Under the pieces are notes generated by a model, which saw nothing but the letters and a program-made list of their open reading frames with translations, was not told the DNA's origin and made no database searches. A DNA stretch of 6,053 bases. It comes from Dehalococcoidia bacterium. Its GTDB lineage: Bacteria; Chloroflexota; Dehalococcoidia; GIF9; AB-539-J10. The stretch is taken from assembly GCA_030589825.1 (NCBI GenBank), contig JAUUZT010000054.1, positions 1 to 6,053 on the forward strand, read 5' to 3'. The translations under genes and the position numbers were made by a program. Of this stretch, positions 1 to 5,566 are shown piece after piece (the first letter of the stretch is position 1; the number at the start of each line of letters is the position of its first letter).

Positions 1-185
1 ACTCCCTTATCGTAGTCCTTCTGCTCTCCGCTAAGTTCCATAATCAGTAAGCCTTCTTCTCCAGGAGTAATAGATGCTTTCAGTATGTTGAATTCCAGAC
101 CAAAATTCCTGGCTAAACCACATACAACTGACTTCCCTGTAGCATGAGGGGGAAAATGAAGCACAATTTTTCTTGATATCTTCAC
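1..185 (-). CDS. NIL-domain protein, probable NIL/4Fe-4S ferredoxin partner of homocysteine biosynthesis (partial, C-terminus off window)
   Basis: Only the first 61 codons are present; the gene runs off the left edge. The start is GTG at 185-183. A GGAG at 196-193 sits 7 bases upstream, and the gene begins 4 bases after the stop of the HcyBio gene, so the two are almost certainly co-transcribed and perhaps coupled. The visible product opens with KISRKIVLHFPP, then GKSVVCGLARNFGLEFNILK, ITPGEEGLLIMEL and a GEQ turn. That is the pattern of the NIL domain, an ACT-like fold also found at the C-terminus of MetN. In anaerobes a NIL domain beside a COG1900 gene is normally followed by two 4Fe-4S motifs. 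That protein (MA1822 type) helps the HcyBio enzyme make homocysteine, probably by supplying electrons. The Fe-S part lies outside the window and is inferred from context. A stand-alone NIL protein is the alternative. Confidence 0.85.
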   Translation of the reverse strand, partial: MKISRKIVLHFPPHATGKSVVCGLARNFGLEFNILKASITPGEEGLLIMELSGEQKDYDKG

Positions 186-189
186 ACTT

Positions 190-1398
190 CTACTCCAAAA
201 TTGGTCTCTCGTTAAGAGGCTTGAACACTATACCAGATTCAACTCCTGGTAACGATTGTACAGGTTCGGTAAGCATAAATTCACCTTTTTGAATCCATGT
301 TTTCAATATATTAGCAATCTCTACAGCCCCTGAATAGCTGGACATCGAAGCAGTCGGAACATTTTTCCCCTGAACTGTAATTTGTCCACTTCTAAGCTCT
401 GCATAACTGACCTTTCCTAGTATATCTGGTTTCCTTTGCGGATATGCGTCTGCATAATCAATAACTGAAGTCACAATATCAGCATCTGCTACCGTCGTAT
501 AATTTAAGATTTCCTCAGAAAGAATGGGTATTGGAATACCTATGCCAACAGTCAGGGTGGCTCCATAACCAAGCATGCTTGTTCCAACAAGCCACTTTGA
601 TTTCATTTGCTTCAAATCCCCAATAACCGAGAGAGTTCCTGCCCCTTCCTTCGGAACGCCATTTTCACCCCGAGGAACACAAGGGTTATGCTGAGTACCA
701 TTCCAAGAAACATAACCTATTCCCCCTCCTAAAAATATCCTTGTGCCAATGCCAGTTGTCTTATAATAAGGGTCATTAAGTAATGGTGAAAGTTGGCCTG
801 CATTAGAGTAACCAGCACTACCCAAATTCGGCTTTATTACACCCAAATAAGTATGAATGGTATGGTCGGACATATTTACCGCAACGTTGTAATTCTGGTA
901 TGCGTTGCGAATATTGAACAGAGTTGCTTCATTCATATCCTCTAGTTTTATCCACGTCTCCAGTTTTTTCCGTGGATATTCATCTGTTCCATAGGCCGTT
1001 GCAATTAGCTTTACGTCTTTTCCTGCTACTAAATCTTCGATTAGATGTCCGCCCCCATACCAAAATTCACCTGGATATATCTTGTTTCGAGGGTCATCAT
1101 CAGGAAGAGCGTTTGCTCCTACGAAAAAATCTACTGCAGCAAGAGCTGCATATGCAGGAACGTCATTAAGGTACAACTTACCACCACCAAGTTTGATCTT
1201 TGGGGCAGTATGGCCAATATTAAAAAATGCCCCTGAAGAGCACATTGGACCGAAAGTACCTGTAGTAACTACATCAATTTCCTGTGCCGCCTTGTTTATT
1301 CCCTTTTTGGCAGCAATATCAATCACCTCTTCTGCGGTGACTACTACAGCCTTACCTTTTTTTATTTTGTCGTTTATTTCTGCAATAGTTCTTAGCAT
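190..1398 (-). CDS. L-aspartate semialdehyde sulfurtransferase (homocysteine biosynthesis, HcyBio/DUF39/COG1900), no CBS domains
   Basis: 402 residues, a full-length HcyBio domain (Pfam PF01837). In the family this cytoplasmic enzyme uses sulfide to convert L-aspartate semialdehyde to homocysteine with a NIL-ferredoxin partner, by a protein persulfide. Landmarks: TAEEVIDIAAKKG (21-33), TTGTFGPMCSSGAF (45-58) with Cys53 as the likely persulfide cysteine, LNDVPAYAALAAVD (77-90), a GGGHLIEDL stretch (115-123), ATAYGTDEYPRK (133-144), RNAYQNYNVAVN (164-175), GGGIGYVSWNGTQHNPC (224-240) and GDLKQMKSKWLVG. The archaeal MA1821/MJ0100 type carries two C-terminal CBS domains; this protein ends at about residue 402 without them, a short form I associate with bacteria. 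In GTDEYPRK a Glu (140) stands where I recall a conserved Cys; Cys240 is another possible thiol. Start ATG at 1398 has only a weak AGG about 10 bases upstream, but the alignable N-terminus begins right there. It is the first gene of the operon, driven from 1421-1449. Confidence 0.93.
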   Translation of the reverse strand: MLRTIAEINDKIKKGKAVVVTAEEVIDIAAKKGINKAAQEIDVVTTGTFGPMCSSGAFFNIGHTAPKIKLGGGKLYLNDVPAYAALAAVDFFVGANALPDDDPRNKIYPGEFWYGGGHLIEDLVAGKDVKLIATAYGTDEYPRKKLETWIKLEDMNEATLFNIRNAYQNYNVAVNMSDHTIHTYLGVIKPNLGSAGYSNAGQLSPLLNDPYYKTTGIGTRIFLGGGIGYVSWNGTQHNPCVPRGENGVPKEGAGTLSVIGDLKQMKSKWLVGTSMLGYGATLTVGIGIPIPILSEEILNYTTVADADIVTSVIDYADAYPQRKPDILGKVSYAELRSGQITVQGKNVPTASMSSYSGAVEIANILKTWIQKGEFMLTEPVQSLPGVESGIVFKPLNERPILE

Positions 1399-1420
1399 AT
1401 TCTTACAACCTATGTTGCGA

Positions 1421-1449
1421 ATTTTGCCCTATTTAATAATTATTGTCAA
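1421..1449 (-). promoter_or_regulatory. sigma70-type promoter of the homocysteine operon
   Basis: On the minus strand a perfect TTGACA (-35, 1449-1444) is followed by a 17-base spacer and CAAAAT (-10, 1426-1421, 4 of 6 matches to TATAAT). The expected transcription start is near 1414, which leaves a leader of about 16 bases before the ATG at 1398, just enough for the weak AGG. The -35, the spacing and the position just before the first gene of the operon are all right. The -10 is only fair. I see no riboswitch-like fold, and the short leader leaves no room for one. Confidence 0.6.
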
Positions 1450-1553
1450 TTTACCGGTATCGAATCTTCTCTCTCTTTCCCATGATACAGGTGACATATG
1501 TTACTATTGCTAATGCATTTGTTTATTTACAATATTGAAAAGTGAGGTGTTCA

Positions 1554-2159
1554 ATGGCACGGAAAAGTTTATTCAAAATAGGCAGCCTAATATCAATTTC
1601 TCTGGCACTTATGCTAGGAGGATGTTCTGAACAATCTTCTACTTCTGCTCCAGTTCCTGAGCCTACTACTGCTACAACTTCAACTCCAAAATCGTATGCG
1701 GCTGCACCCCCAATGACAATTGATGTTGATAAAAACTATACTGCTATTATAGAAACAGAAAAAGGAGACCTTATACTGGAATTATTCGCCAACGATGTTC
1801 CTATGACAGTAAATAATTTTATCTTTCTGGCACGTGACGGATTTTATAACAATTCTAGCTTTCATCGAGTCATATCCGGATTTATGGCTCAAGGTGGTGA
1901 TCCTACAGGGACGGGAATGGGCTCTCCAGGTTATAAATTTGCCGATGAATTCAGTGCACACAAACATAATACAGGAACCCTATCGATGGCTAATAGTGGA
2001 CCTAACAGCAATGGCTGCCAGTTTTTTATTACCTATGCCCCACAACCACACCTGGATGGCAAACACTCAGTTTTTGGACAGTTAACAGAAGGAATGGACG
2101 TGCTGAATAGCATTGAATCGGGTGACGCAATAATACGAATAACTATACAAGAAGCGTGA
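1554..2159 (+). CDS. peptidyl-prolyl cis-trans isomerase, cyclophilin type, lipoprotein
   Basis: 201 residues. It catalyses cis-trans isomerisation of peptidyl-proline bonds and should act as a foldase outside the cytoplasm, tethered to a membrane. A signal peptide (residues 1-23: positive MARK, then a hydrophobic core) ends in the lipobox LGGC, so Cys24 is the lipidated residue. A Ser/Thr/Pro/Ala-rich linker follows (about 25-55), then a complete cyclophilin domain (about 62-201). Active-site signatures: FHRV (103-106, catalytic Arg105), QGGDPTGTG (113-121), SMANSGPNSNGCQFF (144-158) and HLDGKHSVFG (166-175). The residue before LDGKH is His, where human CypA has Trp121, as in many bacterial cyclophilins with low cyclosporin affinity. 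The start is ATG 1554, placed 6 bases after GAGG (1544-1547). An in-frame GTG at 1542 overlaps that ribosome-binding site and is less likely. A GTGACA at 1491-1496 may be its -35, but no good -10 follows. It diverges from the homocysteine operon and has no evident functional link to it. Confidence 0.95.
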   Translation: MARKSLFKIGSLISISLALMLGGCSEQSSTSAPVPEPTTATTSTPKSYAAAPPMTIDVDKNYTAIIETEKGDLILELFANDVPMTVNNFIFLARDGFYNNSSFHRVISGFMAQGGDPTGTGMGSPGYKFADEFSAHKHNTGTLSMANSGPNSNGCQFFITYAPQPHLDGKHSVFGQLTEGMDVLNSIESGDAIIRITIQEA

Positions 2160-2173
2160 ATTGGCAGGTTGAA

Positions 2174-3067
2174 TCAGGTAATAGAAATACCATCAGAATC
2201 CCTGGATTGATATACGTTTTCCATTGCTGCTGTCATTTGCTTTAGCTTATTAAAAGCAATATCCCTTGGAAATAATTTTAACCCGCAGTCAGGATGTACT
2301 ACGATTCTTTCCTCAGGTAGATTTTCCAAAGCCATATTAATTATATTTTCGATGGCTTTTACTTCTTCAATTGCTGTATCTGTTGTGTTAATACATCCTA
2401 ACCCAAGTATCTTCTTTGAATCCTTAAGCTCTTCCCATCCTAAAATCTCAAGATTATTATCACCCATAAATGCATGTGAAAGCATGGTAATTCCTTTCCA
2501 TTGCAATAACTTTCTAAATATTGGAGTCACAGTTCCACATACGTGGAGCGCTACTGGTACCTCAAGATTTGTGGCTATACTTTCAATCGCATGTTGTGCA
2601 ATGTCCATTGGGGCTCCAACAGATAGAAAAGGTTCATCAATTTGTATCCATTCTGCCCCATTATCCTGCAACATCCTGGCTATATCCAGAAGGGCTCTAG
2701 CAGTATCAAGATAAACTCGTTCGTCCCTGTACCCTTTATAATAAGACCTGATTTTTGAAGAGAATACCAAAGTAACCGGGCCAGTTATAATCCCCTTGAC
2801 ATGCGAAGTCATTCCCTTTACTATCCGCAAATCATCCACAAACTCTGCTGGTTCTCCTCTTCCAATCTTTCCAGTTATCTTACTCCCATTATCAAGAGAG
2901 TAACCCTCTATAGCCTTGGCAAAATATTCCACCATTCCATATCTTGTTTGCCCGTCAGAAACCAAGTATATCCCAGCATCAAGTTGATCTTTTACTGCCA
3001 TGATGATGGCATCTCTGCCAAAATCCTGATAATTAAGTGGATAACTTCCAATAACTGTTGTAAACAT
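2174..3067 (-). CDS. core MetE-type, folate-independent methionine synthase
   Basis: 297 residues, matching only the C-terminal catalytic barrel of cobalamin-independent methionine synthase; the N-terminal half of classical MetE (about 750 residues) is absent. Such core enzymes (the MesA/B/C/D group and core-MetE of Dehalococcoides) transfer a methyl group to homocysteine, usually from a corrinoid protein or methylcobalamin rather than methyl-tetrahydrofolate polyglutamate. Seen in order: IGSYP (6-10, homocysteine loop), VSDGQ (36-40), GIITGPVTL (92-100), IQIDEPFL (141-148, with Asp144 as the expected homocysteine-binding acid), ALHVCG (173-178, zinc ligands His175 and Cys177) and HPDCGLK (258-264, zinc ligand Cys261). 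The Glu ligand expected 24 residues after the His is Ala199 (SHAFMG). Start ATG 3067 has a strong AGGGGAGGG (3078-3070). The gene is monocistronic and convergent with the cyclophilin gene, 14 bases away with no visible terminator. The homocysteine operon nearby supports methionine synthesis over other uroporphyrinogen decarboxylase/MetE-fold methyltransferases. The exact Mes family is not assigned. Confidence 0.85.
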   Translation of the reverse strand: MFTTVIGSYPLNYQDFGRDAIIMAVKDQLDAGIYLVSDGQTRYGMVEYFAKAIEGYSLDNGSKITGKIGRGEPAEFVDDLRIVKGMTSHVKGIITGPVTLVFSSKIRSYYKGYRDERVYLDTARALLDIARMLQDNGAEWIQIDEPFLSVGAPMDIAQHAIESIATNLEVPVALHVCGTVTPIFRKLLQWKGITMLSHAFMGDNNLEILGWEELKDSKKILGLGCINTTDTAIEEVKAIENIINMALENLPEERIVVHPDCGLKLFPRDIAFNKLKQMTAAMENVYQSRDSDGISIT

Positions 3068-3139
3068 ATCCCTCCCCTGAAAATATGATTGTATATTTTA
3101 ACTAGTCTCTTAAGTTTTAGCTAACATAGAAGAGAGTAT

Positions 3140-3154
3140 TAATTATTATAATTA
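3140..3154. repeat. perfect 15-base AT-only inverted repeat, possible operator
   Basis: TAATTAT and ATAATTA flank a single central T, a perfect 7+1+7 palindrome in the divergent region between the methionine synthase and MFS genes. It overlaps the possible -10 of the methionine synthase promoter, where a repressor site would be expected. Because it holds only A and T in an AT-rich spacer, chance is a real alternative. Confidence 0.3.
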
Positions 3155-3173
3155 CTAACGCGGGTAAACTCTA
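3145..3173 (-). promoter_or_regulatory. possible promoter of the methionine synthase gene
   Basis: On the minus strand TATAAT (3150-3145) is a perfect -10, with TAGAGT (3173-3168, 3 of 6 matches) as -35 at 17 bases. Transcription would start near 3138, giving a leader of about 70 bases. The region is so AT-rich that a TATAAT by chance is likely. A matching TATAAT on the plus strand at 3238-3243 could serve the MFS gene but has no recognisable -35. No SAM-riboswitch consensus is visible in the leader. Confidence 0.3.
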
Positions 3174-3333
3174 TTTCGTAACAAGAATCATGTGATTTCC
3201 AATAATACATTTAGCAATGTAAAATACTAATGCAATTTATAATCTACATAATTTCGTTTCATTTACTAACTCATAGATCAATTGTTTAATACAGGTTTTT
3301 ACAGCAATAATTATCACAAATACTGGAGATTTT

Positions 3334-4524
3334 ATGAAGGTTTTTGAAAAAAAGGCTATTCTTTATACAGCAGGCTGCCATGGTCTTGTTCACATTCTGG
3401 AATTAAGTTATGGAGCCTTGCTTATTCATATTGCTACTGAGTTTGGTGCCAGTCTATTCGTTATGGGAATACTAGCCAATGTATTTGGTCTCGCTTTTGG
3501 AATTATGGGCTTACCCGCGGGTCTCCTCGCTGACCATTTTAGCGAAAGACGATTGCTAATGGTATGTTGCCTCAGCATGGGAATAGCTTCTATCATTATT
3601 GGGTTATCCCCCAGCATTTACATTTTAGGAACAGGATTACTGATCCTTGGTTTATCTCTAGGCATCTATCACCCTGTTAGCTTTGCTTTTATTACCAGAG
3701 TAACTACTAATAGAGGAATGAGCTTTGCTTATTTGGGGATGGGTGGTAACTTAGGAGTTGCAATTGGACCACTACTTGCCACTTCTATGGCATCCATTTT
3801 TAGTTGGAGAGAGACTTACCTGTTTTTATCTATTCCTGCACTAATTCTGTCCGTTGGCTTCTACTTTTTTAGTAACGTAGAAATACCCTCTCCCCAAAAA
3901 ATAATCAGTAAAGTAAGTTTAAATAATATCTCCTCTCGTCCATTAGTAGTTCCTCTAATACTGGTCTTCATTGCTGCGACTATGAATGGTTTTATTTACC
4001 GTGGTATAGTGACATTTCTCCCCTTATACTTAAATGAAAGAATCAATTTCAGTTTATTCAATATGGATAAGGCTCTACTGGCAGGGTCATTCACTACTAT
4101 CGCTCTTGCCTTCGGAGTAGGAGGACAATTTTTAGGCGGGTATTTATCAGATAGAAAAAGTCGTGAGACATTGGTATTCATCGTGTCTTTAATCGCAGTG
4201 CCTTTATTGATTCTAATGGGAAATAGCCAGGGCATTCTACTGGTAATAATTTCTACAGTCTTTGCCTTCTTTTATTTTATGGGTCAACCAATTTACAATG
4301 TGCTCCTTGCTGACTATTCGCCTGGTGATCAGAGAGGTCGTATTTTTGGATTATATTTCCTCTTTGCTTTTGGACTTGGATCATTTTCCGCCAGTATATT
4401 GGGCTACATCGCTGGAAAATTTGGTACTAACTGGGTGTTTACATCTAGTGCAGGTTTTGGACTGATAACAATAATCAGTACTACATTTCTATTTATACGC
4501 TATTTAAAAAGCCGTCCCAGGTAA
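3334..4524 (+). CDS. MFS transporter, fosmidomycin-resistance-like, substrate unknown
   Basis: 396 residues with about 12 hydrophobic membrane segments, the normal size for a major facilitator in the cytoplasmic membrane. Motif A is present in the first half after segment 2 as GLPAGLLADHFSERR (about 59-73, with Asp67 and the basic pair). A weaker copy in the second half reads GGYLSDRKSRE (about 267-277), confirming the two six-helix repeats. The central stretch GIYHPVSFAF and GMGGNLGVAIGPLLA (about 109-148) resembles the segment 4-5 region of Fsr-type efflux proteins, with a His-Pro after helix 4 and a GGNxGxAIGP motif. Start ATG 3334 has GGAG at 3325-3328, 5 bases upstream. The gene is alone on its strand and diverges from methionine synthase across 266 bases. 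Drug or metabolite efflux is likely from the family, but the substrate cannot be read from the sequence, and amino-acid or organic-acid transport is possible. Confidence 0.9.
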   Translation: MKVFEKKAILYTAGCHGLVHILELSYGALLIHIATEFGASLFVMGILANVFGLAFGIMGLPAGLLADHFSERRLLMVCCLSMGIASIIIGLSPSIYILGTGLLILGLSLGIYHPVSFAFITRVTTNRGMSFAYLGMGGNLGVAIGPLLATSMASIFSWRETYLFLSIPALILSVGFYFFSNVEIPSPQKIISKVSLNNISSRPLVVPLILVFIAATMNGFIYRGIVTFLPLYLNERINFSLFNMDKALLAGSFTTIALAFGVGGQFLGGYLSDRKSRETLVFIVSLIAVPLLILMGNSQGILLVIISTVFAFFYFMGQPIYNVLLADYSPGDQRGRIFGLYFLFAFGLGSFSASILGYIAGKFGTNWVFTSSAGFGLITIISTTFLFIRYLKSRPR

Positions 4525-4672
4525 ACAAACTTCCCCTCAAGAGTAAAACTTAAAACAAATACTAGAAACTACACCATCCCCTGTTAAAACAGTGGCTGAT
4601 TCAATAGCTATTTCCCTGAAGTCCTGTAAATTGCCTGAAACAATACAAAGTTCGCGTAATTAAACCAATATA
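4525..4672. other. convergent intergenic spacer, no terminator recognised
   Basis: 148 bases between the 3' ends of the MFS and hemolysin III genes. It holds CTGTTAAAACAG (two 5-base arms with a 2-base centre) and a perfect AATAGCTATT palindrome (4603-4612). Neither forms a GC-rich stem followed by a T run, so I call no intrinsic terminator. I see no gene here. Confidence 0.5.
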
Positions 4673-5308
4673 TTAAATAGCGAGATAGACAACGAGGAAA
4701 TGCAGCAAGGCTCCAAGAAGTATAAATAAATGAAATATTTCATGAAATCCAAATACCCCAGGATATGGGTCAGGTTTTTTCATAGCGTAGATGACAGCCC
4801 CTATGCTAAAAGCGATACCACCAGAAATCAGAAATATTATTGAAACAGGGCTCATAATGAACCACAATTGTCGAAAGGGAATTGCTGCCATCCACCCCAT
4901 CAACAGATAGATAACAGGTGACAGAATACGTGGGGCCTGCAAGTAAAACAGCTTGAACCATACTCCCAGACCTACAAGCACCCACTGTATTATAATAATG
5001 CTCCACTGCCATACGCCGTCAGTATAGATATACATTATTGGTGTATAGGTAGCAGCAATCATAATGAAAATTGCCACGTGGTCCAGTTTTCGCCATATAT
5101 TGTTCTCATTCTCCTCTTGTTTAAAAGCATGATATAACGCACTTGAGAAAAAGAGATTAAGAACCCCCAGTCCATAAATGATACAAACCAACAGGTAGTC
5201 CCACTGTCCCCATGTTGCAAAAATCAATACTACAAGACCAACAACGGCTGCCAGGGCCCCGGTCAAGTGAGAATAACAGGAGAATCGTTCAGCTTTATTA
5301 ATAGTTAT
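4673..5308 (-). CDS. hemolysin III family (PAQR-like) membrane protein, probable ATA start
   Basis: 211 residues from the proposed start, about seven membrane segments, the usual size for HlyIII/YqfA-type proteins. Conserved polar residues of the superfamily are all present: Ser56-x3-His60 in SALYH, Asp76-His77 in KLDHVAIF, and His189 and His193 in FHEIFH, followed by His203. These residues bind a metal in PAQR receptors and the proposed CREST hydrolases; the bacterial role is unclear and 'hemolysin' is a historical name. The family's N-terminal stretch (ERFSCYSHLTGALAAVVG) continues upstream of the TTG at 5266, so that TTG is too late. The frame stays open to a TAA at 5346-5344, with no ATG, GTG or TTG in between. 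GGAGG at 5320-5316 lies 7 bases before ATA at 5308-5306, making this rare codon the best start. ATT at 5302-5300 is a poorer choice. The promoter is at 5345-5374. Confidence 0.88.
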   Translation of the reverse strand: MTINKAERFSCYSHLTGALAAVVGLVVLIFATWGQWDYLLVCIIYGLGVLNLFFSSALYHAFKQEENENNIWRKLDHVAIFIMIAATYTPIMYIYTDGVWQWSIIIIQWVLVGLGVWFKLFYLQAPRILSPVIYLLMGWMAAIPFRQLWFIMSPVSIIFLISGGIAFSIGAVIYAMKKPDPYPGVFGFHEIFHLFILLGALLHFLVVYLAI

Positions 5309-5315
5309 GTTGATG

Positions 5316-5320
5316 CCTCC
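5316..5320 (-). promoter_or_regulatory. Shine-Dalgarno GGAGG that places the start of the hemolysin III gene
   Basis: GGAGG on the minus strand is followed by 7 bases and then ATA (5308-5306), in frame with the conserved N-terminus. No standard start codon lies in frame within reach, so this site decides the start call. Confidence 0.65.
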
Positions 5321-5344
5321 GATATTAGATATAAACGTTTCTTA

Positions 5345-5374
5345 TTCATATTTGCAATAAAAACAATATGTCAA
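5345..5374 (-). promoter_or_regulatory. sigma70-type promoter of the hemolysin III gene
   Basis: On the minus strand a perfect TTGACA (5374-5369), an 18-base spacer and TATGAA (5350-5345, 4 of 6 matches). Transcription would start near 5338, about 30 bases before the proposed ATA start and upstream of GGAGG. This leader is consistent with initiation at 5308 and leaves no room for a longer coding region. Confidence 0.55.
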
Positions 5375-5566
5375 CAACACAGAATTAACCAGTAGCAGAA
5401 ATAACTCTCAAAAATATTATGTTAGAATTTCCCAATATTTCTCTTTACAACTTCACTTATTATTTTATTACTATCCAACATAAAAACCTGCGAATATCTG
5501 ATTAAATGCCATACTTTTTTTTGACAGCATGTCTTCTCGTAATTCATTCCATCACTAATGTGTGAA

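Noticed and set aside
1082..1513. A 143-codon open frame on the plus strand opposite the start of the HcyBio gene, with a few hydrophobic stretches.
   Set aside because: It is antisense to a strongly conserved gene, has no ribosome-binding site and shows no recognisable domain; it is a shadow frame.
1542..1553. Earlier in-frame GTG start for the cyclophilin, adding four residues.
   Set aside because: The GTG overlaps the GAGG ribosome-binding site used by ATG 1554, and the signal peptide begins naturally at MARK.
2352..2714. A 120-codon plus-strand frame inside the methionine synthase gene.
   Set aside because: It lies opposite conserved coding sequence including the zinc-ligand codons, and its translation resembles no protein family.
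3068..3140. Possible SAM-responsive riboswitch before the methionine synthase gene.
   Set aside because: The leader is short and AT-rich, with no conserved SAM-I, SAM-II or SAM/SAH core that I can recognise.
4603..4612. Perfect 10-base palindrome AATAGCTATT in the convergent spacer.
   Set aside because: It is too short and too AT-rich to separate from chance, and no T run follows for a terminator.
5305..5349. A 14-codon minus-strand reading frame starting ATG 5349 whose TAA overlaps the proposed ATA start as ATAA, like a coupled leader peptide.
   Set aside because: Its ATG lies inside the predicted -10 box, so it would not be transcribed from that promoter, and it has no Shine-Dalgarno. I kept it only as a caution about the unusual start.
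5515..5522. A run of eight T on the plus strand between the AlkD and hemolysin III genes, suggesting a terminator.
   Set aside because: No GC-rich hairpin precedes it on the plus strand, no plus-strand gene ends nearby, and as an A run it is in the wrong orientation to end AlkD transcription.
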